Source of the DNA: JAJEFO01 sp022819605
GTDB taxonomy: Bacteria; Pseudomonadota; Alphaproteobacteria; Rhodobacterales; Rhodobacteraceae
Direction of reading: 5' to 3'
Assembly (NCBI GenBank): GCA_965221545.1
Contig: OZ244901.1
Span: 1,860,001 to 1,924,000 of the forward strand
Length of the DNA: 64,000 bases
Positions 26,473 through 34,857 of the stretch are shown piece after piece (within the stretch, counting starts at the first letter, position 1; every line of letters starts with the position of its first letter). Under the pieces are notes generated by a model. The model did not search any database. It saw nothing but the letters and a program-made list of their open reading frames with translations, and was not told the origin of the DNA. The translations under genes were made by a program, and so were the position numbers.

Positions 26473-28916
26473 TTGGATTCTCCCCGTTGTACGGCTGCTT
26501 GCGGCCGCAGCAGGCTGCGATAGCGGAGCGCCATCAATGCCGGCGCAAGAACGAAATCTGCGGCCAGGGCGGTGACGATTGTGATGCCGGTCAGGAACCC
26601 GAAATCGACCAGGTTCCGCATGTCAGCAAGACAGAAGATGAAGAAGCCGGCTGTCAGCACGGCGGATGTCAGGAGCATCGCGCGGCCTGAGGTCTGCAAA
26701 GTCTCGTGCACGGCGGCCTCTACGCAACCGGTGCGCTCAAGATACCTGTGAAAGTGATGCATGAAGTGGACCGTGTCGTCCACGGCAAGGCCGATGGCGA
26801 TCGAGCCGACCAGCATGGTGAAGAGATTCAGTGGGATCCCGGCAATCTGCATCAGTGCGAGCGTGAGGAGAATGGGGGTGAAGTTGGGAAGCATGCTGAT
26901 CAGCCCGGTGTCGATGCGCCCTATGAGCGCGATCATCATCAGCGTGATCACCACTCCGGCAATGAGATAGCTGCGGGCTGCAGAGCGGATCGTGTTTTCA
27001 AGGGTTCTGCTCAGCAGGCTCATGATGCCGGTTACGGTCACGTCGGCGGAATTTCCGAAAGCGTCCGCAAATCGCGCCTCCACGTCCCGGATGAACGGCG
27101 GGTAGGCCAGGGTGTCCTGCCAAGGCACGCGCATGCTGAAGCGTGCGCGGCTGAACTGGAAATCGACGAGATCCTCGAGGTCGTCCGAGCCGGAATTCTC
27201 GAAGAGCAGGAATTCCTGTGGAATCAGCGCGGGATTTTCGGGGATGCGATGAAATTCCGCACGGTTCTCGTTCAGTGCCTGGTGAATTTCCTTCAGCAGA
27301 TCGGCCACTGACAGGATGGCCCCCACCTTTGTGGGACCTGCCGACTCCGCCTCGATGTCCCGTTTGAGCGCGTCGAGCTGGAGCAGCGTGTCCCGGTCAT
27401 GCAGACCGTTTTCGGTTCCCGTGTCCAGCACGACCTCGAGCGACACCGTGCCTCCGAGATCGCGATCTATGGCGCGGGTTGACTGGTGCACCGGCCAGTG
27501 ATCGGGCAGCCAGGAAAGGACGTCGTGCGAAAAGCGCAGTTGCGCCGCGAGCCCGAAGGCGATGGTGGCCGCGACCACGAACGCGCAGACGATCGGCACG
27601 GCGTTGCGAACGCCAAACCTGGCGAATGCGGCCAGCACCCTGTCCGTCATGGCCGACGCCCTGTCGGCCGATGCGACGGGTTGCATGGCCCACGACGGGA
27701 TCAGTGCAAGCCCTGCTGGCAGCAGGATCAGGGTGTAGACGAGCGCAATCAGGACGCCGATGGCGGAATATCGGCCCAGGTCGGCGATCGGGGCGACGTC
27801 GGCCACGGCGAAGGAACCCAGGCCGGCGGCGGTGGTCAGGCTGGTCAGAAGGACCGGAAGGCCGGCATGGCCGACCGCGGCGATGATCGCCCGCTCCCGG
27901 TCATGCCCGGCGCGGATGTTCCTGTAATGGATGGCCAGCAGGTGAACTGCGGCTCCGACGCCCACGGCGAGCAGGAAGGACGGAAGAATGACGATAGGCA
28001 ATGTCACGGGGGTGCCGAGGTGGCCCATGAGTCCGAGCGTGCTCAGCAGCGCCAGCACCACCACGCCCAGAGGCAGCATCACGGCCGCAACGGAGCGGAA
28101 CATTGCGAACAGGAGGAGCGCAATGACCGTGACCGCCAGCAGCACGGAGCGCCCCATGTCTTCCTGGAGCGCCGACTTCAGGGACTCCGTGACCGCCGGG
28201 GTTCCTGCGGCATGCAGGACGAAGCCGTGGCGCCGATGCTCTGCCACGATTTCGTTGACAGCTTCGACCGCATCTTGGATTTCTTCTTCGCTCAGGTGCT
28301 CGCGGGGACCCGCGTCCAGGGAAGATTCGTCGAACAGGGCAAGCGCGTCGTCGACCGACAGTTCCTCGAGTTCGGTGTATCTCGCCAGTTCGAGCACGAT
28401 CGTGGTCACCGTGCCGTCGGGCGAGATCAGCAGATTGCGGTACAGTGGATTTGCCAGGACCCGGGACCGAAGTGCCGCAAGGTCCTGTTCGGAATCCGGC
28501 CAGGAATGCAGGAGATCCTCGACAATCAGACGGTCGCTTTCCCCTCTCGTGTTGCGCGCGTTGATCATGGAGGTGATCCCGGCAAGGTTGGGAACTCTGG
28601 AGGCGAGGGAGTCATGCAGCCCCTTCAATCCGGTCAGGGCCTCCAAGGTGAACAGCTCATCCGGCGCGACGGACACGATGATCACGTCGTCTCGGCCGAA
28701 TTGGTCCCGAAACTCTTCGTATCGTTCCAGAACGGGATCCCCGGTCCGGAGAAAAGACTCGGTCGATGTGTCGATGACGAGGTTGCGCAGCCCCGTCGCG
28801 GCAGCAGCCGTGGCAAGCAGCACGACGATGATTGCAGGGACATTCTTTTGGCAGAGATAGGCCGCCGATGCTTCGAACCACTTCTCCACCCGCGCCTTGA
28901 TCCCTGTCATGATCAC
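26469..28916 (-). CDS. RND superfamily (MMPL-type) exporter
   Basis: The 815-residue protein has the RND layout: one N-terminal helix (about 20-45), a large periplasmic loop, five helices (about 235-410), a second helix (about 440), a second large loop and five more helices (about 650-800). No outer-membrane channel or membrane fusion protein of AcrA type is adjacent; instead LolA-like and barrel proteins follow. It resembles HpnN/MMPL lipid transporters more than drug pumps. The start is GTG 28916 or ATG 28910. The upstream frame on the same strand ends with TAG overlapping the GTG. Confidence 0.87.
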   Translation of the reverse strand: MIMTGIKARVEKWFEASAAYLCQKNVPAIIVVLLATAAAATGLRNLVIDTSTESFLRTGDPVLERYEEFRDQFGRDDVIIVSVAPDELFTLEALTGLKGLHDSLASRVPNLAGITSMINARNTRGESDRLIVEDLLHSWPDSEQDLAALRSRVLANPLYRNLLISPDGTVTTIVLELARYTELEELSVDDALALFDESSLDAGPREHLSEEEIQDAVEAVNEIVAEHRRHGFVLHAAGTPAVTESLKSALQEDMGRSVLLAVTVIALLLFAMFRSVAAVMLPLGVVVLALLSTLGLMGHLGTPVTLPIVILPSFLLAVGVGAAVHLLAIHYRNIRAGHDRERAIIAAVGHAGLPVLLTSLTTAAGLGSFAVADVAPIADLGRYSAIGVLIALVYTLILLPAGLALIPSWAMQPVASADRASAMTDRVLAAFARFGVRNAVPIVCAFVVAATIAFGLAAQLRFSHDVLSWLPDHWPVHQSTRAIDRDLGGTVSLEVVLDTGTENGLHDRDTLLQLDALKRDIEAESAGPTKVGAILSVADLLKEIHQALNENRAEFHRIPENPALIPQEFLLFENSGSDDLEDLVDFQFSRARFSMRVPWQDTLAYPPFIRDVEARFADAFGNSADVTVTGIMSLLSRTLENTIRSAARSYLIAGVVITLMMIALIGRIDTGLISMLPNFTPILLTLALMQIAGIPLNLFTMLVGSIAIGLAVDDTVHFMHHFHRYLERTGCVEAAVHETLQTSGRAMLLTSAVLTAGFFIFCLADMRNLVDFGFLTGITIVTALAADFVLAPALMALRYRSLLRPQAAVQRGESK

Positions 28917-29105
28917 TACCCGTCTCGTCCGCAGAACGGCGGGTCGGAGCCGCGCACTTCGTTCGCATCGCCCGCAGGAAGAACGTCTTTGAAGGTGATG
29001 TTGCGCATGGGCAGTCCAGCAAAGTCCGTGTAGACGCCTTCAAACCCTACTTGGGCGCATTGCGGCAAGTCAAACCGGGATGGATCGTCGACCGTCACGA
29101 AGTCC
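28916..29105 (-). pseudogene. C-terminal remnant of a gene upstream of the RND exporter
   Basis: On the minus strand about 60 codons stay open up to a TAG at 28916-28918 that overlaps the exporter start (TAGTG). The residues (for example VGFEGVYTDFAGLPMRN then ITFKDVLPAG) look like real protein and read in the operon direction. Upstream of about 29105 the same frame is only the antisense of an integrase remnant. I infer that the first gene of the envelope operon lost its 5' part to an insertion or deletion. Its family is not recognised; the pattern recalls beta-helix enzymes but this is weak. Confidence 0.35.
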
Positions 29106-29422
29106 CGCCCAAGGGATTGATCCCAAGGCGCGGCATACGCCCACGACCATGGATCTACAGCGAGACGGAGATCGAGCAGATCGTGATCACTGCAGCAGCA
29201 CTGCCCTCGCGGTCGGGATTGCGTGGTGCGACCTGCTCGACCTTGTATGGCCTGATCGCGGCGACCGGCCTCCGGATCGGCGAGGCGCTCGGACTCGATG
29301 ACCGGGATGTCAACGCCGTGAACGCTACCCTTGGGGATTCTTATGAGCACCGGCCGCCGCGCAGCGGCGGCGCTGTCACGAAAGCAAAATGGACGCTTGC
29401 CGTCGCGGCGTCGGGCATGTGA
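29051..29422 (+). pseudogene. Tyrosine recombinase (integrase) fragment
   Basis: Residues 11-40 of this frame (DRHEVPPKGLIPRRGIRPRP, then WIYSETEI) and 41-88 (GLRGATCSTLYGLIAATGLR, IGEALGLDDRDVN) match the start of the catalytic domain of site-specific integrases, including the first catalytic Arg in ATGLRIGEAL. The N-terminal DNA-binding part and all later catalytic residues (His-x-x-Arg, His, Tyr) are missing. The frame then continues into unrelated sequence. It is a broken gene and marks the edge of a former mobile element. Confidence 0.75.
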
Positions 29423-29646
29423 ACTCAGGGCCGGTCGGGACGGTCGACGACCCGGGTTCGGAAAATGGCGCGGAATCAATGGCGTAGGGATGTTTTTTGC
29501 TCAAGAGAGAGAGCGATCCGGGCTAGGGCTGCCAATTCTATGTCGCGAGGGAAACAACCGATTTGGATTTGGCTGGAGGTGAAGATCGCCTATGCTCTTG
29601 AGGAGGGACTGGCGACGGCGCCCGTCTTGCAGCCTGAGGACCATGC
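29423..29646. other. Non-coding stretch after integrase remnant
   Basis: About 220 bp with no recognisable gene. It includes an AGAGAGAGAG run near 29504 and probably the promoter of the nucleotidyltransferase gene at 29647. Confidence 0.35.
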
Positions 29647-30222
29647 ATGGACGCAGCATCTGTTGTCCTTTTCTGGCGTTCTGCGTGCGCGGAGGGTCTG
29701 AACATTTGCATCGATGGCGGCTGGGCGGTTGACGCGTTGCTTGGTTGCCAGACGCGGCAGCACAACGACCTGGACATTGCCCTGCCTGCCGATCAAGTGC
29801 CGCGGCTCATGGCGCTGCTTGCGGCAGATAGTATGCGGATCGTCGATCGCTCTGACAGTTGGGAACACAACTTCGTGCTGGAGGATGACATGGGCCGGAT
29901 CATCGATGTGCATTCCTATATTCTGAACAGCGACGGAACGAACGCGGGTGGTGTCTCCTACGAGGCTCAACATCTGACCGGGGAGGGGCTGATCCTGGGG
30001 GAAATGATTCGCTGTGTTCCGCCGGAATGGCTTGTTTCGTTTCACACCGGATACGATGTCGACGAGAATGACTGGCATGATGTGCGACTGCTCTGCAGTA
30101 GATTTAATATAGAAATTCCAATCGCTTACGAAGGGTTTATCCAAAATGACACCGGCACTCGGCGGCAAGGAAATCCAGATCTCTTGTCGCCGGGAACGAA
30201 CCGTCTTCACAGATCAAGGTGA
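29647..30222 (+). CDS. Nucleotidyltransferase-fold protein, aminoglycoside/lincosamide adenylyltransferase-like
   Basis: The 191-residue protein has the motif GGWAVDALLG (about 24-33) and HNDLDIAL (39-46), giving the two metal-binding Asp of the nucleotidyltransferase fold. A third acidic site may be IIDVHSY near 95. This pattern is seen in the Aminoglyc_resit/LinB-type families, which adenylylate antibiotics, but many members have no known substrate. The gene follows an integrase fragment and is less GC-rich at its 3' end, so it was probably acquired. Resistance is not shown by sequence alone. The longer minus-strand frame over the same bases is a shadow. Confidence 0.72.
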   Translation: MDAASVVLFWRSACAEGLNICIDGGWAVDALLGCQTRQHNDLDIALPADQVPRLMALLAADSMRIVDRSDSWEHNFVLEDDMGRIIDVHSYILNSDGTNAGGVSYEAQHLTGEGLILGEMIRCVPPEWLVSFHTGYDVDENDWHDVRLLCSRFNIEIPIAYEGFIQNDTGTRRQGNPDLLSPGTNRLHRSR

Positions 30223-30235
30223 ATCTGCCATCCTG

Positions 30236-30251
30236 TTGAACACGTGTGCAA
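30236..30251. promoter_or_regulatory. LacI-family operator
   Basis: TTGAACACGTGTGCAA is a 16-bp inverted repeat with one mismatched pair. It has the TTG...CG...CAA form typical of LacI-family operators. It ends 33 bp before the ATG of the first ABC transporter gene, and the operon codes for a LacI-type regulator (36265-37284), which is the likely binder. Confidence 0.6.
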
Positions 30252-30284
30252 TCGTGCACCAAATCCACAAAAAGGGGGGCTCTC

Positions 30285-31631
30285 ATGAGACGATGGACAC
30301 GCACTACAGCACTGGCCGGGTGCCTAATGGGTCTGGCGATGCCGGCGATGGCCGAGGATATCAGCATCACCGTCTGGGCCGGCGGATCGAATGACAGCGA
30401 CAGCTATCGGATCGAGGCGATCGAGATGGCGGCGGACATTCTGGAGCGCGAAGCAGCCATCCTGGGCGAAGAGTTGAACATCACTGTAGACGGCCGCCGT
30501 GATTTCTCCGGGTGGGACGAATTCAAGCAGGGCGTGACACTGGGTGCCGAGGCAGGAACCGCGCCCAGCATCGTCGTCACCTCGCATCTGGACATCGCAC
30601 CGTGGAGCCAGGCGGGCTATATCGTTGCGGTCGAGGACTATGTGGACCTCGACGCCTGGCCACTGAGCAATGTTTACCCGAACCTGATGGAGATCGCTTC
30701 CGCCGGTGGCACCCAGTGGGGTGTTCCGCAGGACGCTGAATCCCGGCCGTTCTTCTTCTGGCGCGAAACGCTCAGCCAGATTGGTTACAGCGAGGACTTC
30801 ATCGACGCGCTGCCGGACATGGTCGCGAGCGGCGAATATACGCTGGCAAACGTACTGGAGGACGCCAAGAAGGCGGTCGACATGGGGCTGGTTGAGGCGG
30901 GCTATGGTTTTTACCCTCGCGTTTCCAACGGTCCCGACTATGCGCAGTTCTACCAATCCTTCGGTGGCGAGTTGATCGACCCGGACAGCGGCAAGCTGGT
31001 CCTCGACAAGGCAGCGATGACGGAATTCTACCAGTTCTTCGTCGATGCCGTGGCAGCAGGGGTAACCCGCCAAAACCACATCGGGACCGAGTGGAACCAG
31101 TGGTATAACGAGGTTGCCAACGGTCGCGCCGCCTTCTGGCATGGAGGGACCTGGCACTTTGGCCGTTACGCGCGTGAAGGGAACGATGATTTCTGGAACA
31201 CGATCCAGTTTTCGTTGATCCCCGCAGGCAATGACAGGGGTCGTGCAAACACGATCACGCATCCGCTGGTCTACCTTGTGATGGATCAGGAGGATGAGCG
31301 GATCGAAGAGGTCGCAGCCCAACTCGTTGCCATCGCGACAGAGCCTCGTCTGAACACGTTGCACGCGATCCAGTCCAACCACCTTGCGGTGGCCAAAGCG
31401 CAGGACGGCATCGAACTTTATAGCGGCAACCGTTGGGCGGCCGAAGCGACTGAGCGTCTGTTGGGCTCGGCCAATTCGCAGCCCAACCACCTGCAGTACG
31501 GGGCCTACTCGGAAGCCATGTTCCGCGGGCTTGAGGCTGCCTGGACCGGTGTTCAGACACCTGAAGAGGCCGTGGCCGAGGTCGAGGCTCAGATGACCGC
31601 GACCATCGGCGATGACCTGATCGTCAGGTAG
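30285..31631 (+). CDS. ABC transporter substrate-binding protein (family 1, UgpB/MalE-like)
   Basis: The 448-residue periplasmic protein binds the substrate for the importer coded next. It has a Sec signal (MRRWTRTTALAGCLMGLAMP, cleaved near AMAED) and a two-lobed family 1 fold with SQIGYSEDF and the FWHGGTWHFGRY block. It is somewhat longer than MalE. The start at 30285 follows a strong AAGGGGGG; an upstream in-frame codon at 30246 would spoil the signal peptide. The ligand is probably a sugar, polyol or glycerophosphodiester, given the neighbouring phosphodiesterase (inference). Confidence 0.9.
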   Translation: MRRWTRTTALAGCLMGLAMPAMAEDISITVWAGGSNDSDSYRIEAIEMAADILEREAAILGEELNITVDGRRDFSGWDEFKQGVTLGAEAGTAPSIVVTSHLDIAPWSQAGYIVAVEDYVDLDAWPLSNVYPNLMEIASAGGTQWGVPQDAESRPFFFWRETLSQIGYSEDFIDALPDMVASGEYTLANVLEDAKKAVDMGLVEAGYGFYPRVSNGPDYAQFYQSFGGELIDPDSGKLVLDKAAMTEFYQFFVDAVAAGVTRQNHIGTEWNQWYNEVANGRAAFWHGGTWHFGRYAREGNDDFWNTIQFSLIPAGNDRGRANTITHPLVYLVMDQEDERIEEVAAQLVAIATEPRLNTLHAIQSNHLAVAKAQDGIELYSGNRWAAEATERLLGSANSQPNHLQYGAYSEAMFRGLEAAWTGVQTPEEAVAEVEAQMTATIGDDLIVR

Positions 31632-31694
31632 TCACCCAAAACGGCGGGGTGCTCGGATTGCGCGCCCCGCCGACAGATCCCAAGGGCGCGCGCG

Positions 31695-32990
31695 ATGACT
31701 TCACGAACGCTCGGCATTGGCTTTCTGACGCCTGCGTTGGTGGCGGTGTTCATCTTCTTCTTTCTGCCGGTCATGTTGACCGTTGTCTTCGCCTTTACCA
31801 ACATGTCCACATCGACGGGCATCACCGACGGGGATTATCGCATCATCGGCGACCGGCTGCGGAACCTGTCCGATGCGGGCGTCAGCCAAGCCTCCATCGA
31901 CAAGCTCGAGGCTGCGGGCTACCAGATCACGGAGGCGGGGCTAGCAGCGCTTGCCGAGCAATTCGGCGAAGACACCGCGGACGAGTTGCGCGACGATTTC
32001 CTGGGTCAGAGCTATGCGAAACGCCGCGATCTGGAACGGGTGCTGCGCAGTCTGGACGACCCGATCCGCAAGACCCGCGATCGCAAGGCCGCCGCCGATC
32101 TGTTCGCCGTCTCGATCATCAACACACGCTTTGATACGGAAGAGGAATTCCGTGCGGCCCTGACCTCGACCGGCATCGACGCGGGCGACCATGATGCGCT
32201 GACCCGGTTCGCCTATACCGGCTGGGGCTGGACGCGGGACAATTTCCGGCTATTGCTGGAGTTGCCCTCGACTCTGCGCTATGCTGCGAACACGGCGTTC
32301 TATGTGCTCTGCACGCTGAGTTTCAACATCCTCTTCGGGCTGTTCCTCGCGATTTCGACCTTCTATCTGCCAGCAAAGCTGGCCAACACGTTTCGCGCCA
32401 TCTGGTTTCTGCCGCGCATCCTGCCACCGGTGCTATATGTGCTGATGTGGAACTGGTTCACTTGGGACACGGGGTTCATTTCGACGGTGACCGGCTGGTT
32501 CGGGGTGCCGCAACAGAACTGGATGATGCAAACGACTACCCGGGCATGGACCGTGATCATCCTGATCAACGGCTTCGTCGGGGCATCCCTTGGCATGATC
32601 CTGTTTTCCTCGGCGATCAAGGCGATCCCTACCTCGATGCTCTATGCCTCCGAAGTGGACGGTGCCAATCGCTGGCAGCAGGTGCGCTACATCATCCTGC
32701 CGCAACTGCGCTGGCCGATCCTGTTCATGACCGCATATCAGACGCTGAGCCTGCTGACCTCGTTCGAATATATCCTGCTTGCGACCGATGGCGGACCGGG
32801 ACGGGCGACCGAGGTCTGGGCGCTGGCGGCCTATCACACCGCTCTCAACAACTATGGCGGCAACCTGCAATACGGGTTGGGTGCGGCCTATGCGCTGGTG
32901 CTGGTGGTGATCGGCATCGCCGCCTCGGCGCTTTATCTGCGGCTCTTCAATTTCAAGGAATTGCTGATCAAGCCGAGGATCGAGCAATGA
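31695..32990 (+). CDS. ABC transporter permease (MalF/UgpA type) with large periplasmic insert
   Basis: The 431-residue inner-membrane permease has a first helix at about 7-35 and the usual five-helix core from about 190, with the coupling EAA-like motif EVDGANRWQQVRYIILPQ near residue 320. Between helix 1 and the core lies an insert of about 140 residues (40-180) that is mostly helical and charged. UgpA-type permeases have only a short loop here; MalF has a big insert, but after its third helix. The gene overlaps the next permease by 4 bp. Confidence 0.92.
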   Translation: MTSRTLGIGFLTPALVAVFIFFFLPVMLTVVFAFTNMSTSTGITDGDYRIIGDRLRNLSDAGVSQASIDKLEAAGYQITEAGLAALAEQFGEDTADELRDDFLGQSYAKRRDLERVLRSLDDPIRKTRDRKAAADLFAVSIINTRFDTEEEFRAALTSTGIDAGDHDALTRFAYTGWGWTRDNFRLLLELPSTLRYAANTAFYVLCTLSFNILFGLFLAISTFYLPAKLANTFRAIWFLPRILPPVLYVLMWNWFTWDTGFISTVTGWFGVPQQNWMMQTTTRAWTVIILINGFVGASLGMILFSSAIKAIPTSMLYASEVDGANRWQQVRYIILPQLRWPILFMTAYQTLSLLTSFEYILLATDGGPGRATEVWALAAYHTALNNYGGNLQYGLGAAYALVLVVIGIAASALYLRLFNFKELLIKPRIEQ

Positions 32991-33814
32991 CCGCGAACGC
33001 CCGCATCTGGCATCTCGTCCTTGTCCTGGCGGCGTGTTCCACACCCTTGATGATCATGTATGTCTTTCAGGTGATCGAGAGTGTCGCCGAAAGCGACCCC
33101 GGATCTCTGTGGCCCGGTGAGCTCGATTTCGAAAACTGGCGCTTCCTGTGGGAGCGGATCGATACGGCCCGCCCGTCTATCTGGGTCGCGACCTTCAACA
33201 CCTTCCTTTTTGCCTGCGCTACGGCATTCCTGGTCACGGCCCTTTCGACGACAGCCGGATACGCGCTGTCGCGGCTAAACATGCCGGGACGCCCTTATTT
33301 TCTGGGCGGACTGATCATCCTGCACGCGTTTCCGACGATCACGCTGATCATTGCGATCTTCATCATCCTGCAGTTCCTTGGGCTGTTCGACAGCCTTCTG
33401 GGGATCATCCTTGTCAAGGCGGCGCTGGAGCTGCCCTTTGGCGTTTGGATCATGAAGGGTTTCTACGACACCGTCCCCTGGGAGATCGAGATGGCAGGCG
33501 TGCAGGACGGCGCCAGCCGGGTGCGTGTCTGGTGGGAGCTGGTCCTGCCTCAGGTCAAGCCGGGTTTGGCGGCACTTCTGATAATCTCGTTCCTGTCGGG
33601 ATGGTCGGAATTCGTGCTGCCGCTGGTGCTGGCACCCGGAACTTCGGCCCAGGTGCTGTCGACCTATATGAACGCGGTGATCCAGGACGACACCACGGCG
33701 GATTTCGGGCTCTTCAAGGCGATCGGGATGTTCTACTCCATCCCGGTCATCATCATCTACCTGCTTTTCCAGAAGCAGCTCATGAACATCTATGGCGGGG
33801 GGACCAAGGGCTGA
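32987..33814 (+). CDS. ABC transporter permease (MalG/UgpE type)
   Basis: The 275-residue second permease has six helices and the EAA-loop motif MAGVQDGASRVRVWWELVLP (about 165-184). The ATG at 32987 overlaps the previous stop (ATGA). A much longer open frame begins at 32447 but runs antiparallel in meaning to the first permease and is rejected. It pairs with the 431-residue permease in one importer. Confidence 0.93.
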   Translation: MTANARIWHLVLVLAACSTPLMIMYVFQVIESVAESDPGSLWPGELDFENWRFLWERIDTARPSIWVATFNTFLFACATAFLVTALSTTAGYALSRLNMPGRPYFLGGLIILHAFPTITLIIAIFIILQFLGLFDSLLGIILVKAALELPFGVWIMKGFYDTVPWEIEMAGVQDGASRVRVWWELVLPQVKPGLAALLIISFLSGWSEFVLPLVLAPGTSAQVLSTYMNAVIQDDTTADFGLFKAIGMFYSIPVIIIYLLFQKQLMNIYGGGTKG

Positions 33815-34857
33815 TGGAATTGCGGCTGGACAAATTCACCAAGCGCTTCGGCGACGTCACTGTGATCGAGGACATGGACCTGACAGTGGAGAGCGGCGAG
33901 ATGATGGCATTGCTTGGCCCCTCAGGCTGCGGCAAGTCGACGACGCTCTTCGCAATTTGCGGCATTCACAAGATGAGCGGCGGGAGCCTGCATTTCGGAG
34001 ACCGCAACGTGACGACCATGCCCGCGCAACAACGCTCGGTCGGCGTCGTATTCCAGAACTACGCGCTCTATCCGCATATGACGGTCGAGCAGAATATCGG
34101 CTTTCCGCTGAAGGTGCAGCGGGTGTCCAAGTCGGAGATCAGAGAGGAGGTCGCGCGGCTGTCGGACCTGGTGCAGATCGGCAATCTGCTTGATCGCCGG
34201 CCCGCGCAGTTGTCAGGCGGGCAACAGCAGCGGGTGGCACTTGCGCGTGCGATGATCCGAAGGCCGGACGTGTTGTTGCTGGACGAACCATTGGCAAACC
34301 TGGACGCCAAGCTACGGCTGGAAATGCGCTCCGAGATCCGGCGCATTCAGCGAGAGACCGGCATCACGGCGATCCTGGTAACCCATGACCAGGTCGAGGC
34401 CATGTCCATGTGCGACCGCATCGCGCTGATGAAAGAGGGGCAGATTATGCAGCTTGCCGCCCCGGAAGAAATGTATGCCAATCCCAGTTCACAATTTGTC
34501 GCTGGCTTTCTTGGCAACCCCCCGATTTCGTTTCTCGACGCGGTGGCGGGAGAGCGGCTGGATCTGGGGACGGGTCAGTCCCTTGCCCGCCCTTTCGGGC
34601 TGGAGGCGACAGGGGATGTCGTGATCGGGATCAGGCCAGAGTTTTTCGGCCCCCAGCACGGCACGGGGCTGGAGGGCGAGGTGATGTTCGTCGAACCTCA
34701 GGGCCGCGAGGAACTGATCGACGTGCGTCTGGAGGGCGGCGGCGAGATCCGCTCGGTCCTGCCCGCCGGCGAGCCGGTGAAACCGGGTGAGCGCATCAAC
34801 TGGGGCGTGGCGACGGACCGCATCCTTGCATTCGCCAAGGATGGAACGCGGTTATGA
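33814..34857 (+). CDS. ABC transporter ATP-binding protein (MalK/UgpC type)
   Basis: The 347-residue ATPase powers the importer. It has Walker A GPSGCGKST (35-43), the signature LSGGQQQR (133-140), Walker B VLLLDEP (153-159), the H-loop in LVTHDQ, and a C-terminal TOBE/regulatory domain (about 235-345) as in UgpC and MalK. Start ATG and previous stop share one base (TGATG). The gene overlaps the next (phosphodiesterase) by 4 bp, so all are probably one transcript. Confidence 0.94.
   Translation: MELRLDKFTKRFGDVTVIEDMDLTVESGEMMALLGPSGCGKSTTLFAICGIHKMSGGSLHFGDRNVTTMPAQQRSVGVVFQNYALYPHMTVEQNIGFPLKVQRVSKSEIREEVARLSDLVQIGNLLDRRPAQLSGGQQQRVALARAMIRRPDVLLLDEPLANLDAKLRLEMRSEIRRIQRETGITAILVTHDQVEAMSMCDRIALMKEGQIMQLAAPEEMYANPSSQFVAGFLGNPPISFLDAVAGERLDLGTGQSLARPFGLEATGDVVIGIRPEFFGPQHGTGLEGEVMFVEPQGREELIDVRLEGGGEIRSVLPAGEPVKPGERINWGVATDRILAFAKDGTRL

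Noticed and set aside
27486..29033. 515-codon plus-strand ORF
   Set aside because: It is the antisense shadow of the RND exporter gene, with low-complexity His/Gln/Gly composition.
30324..31490. 388-codon minus-strand ORF
   Set aside because: Shadow of the substrate-binding protein gene.
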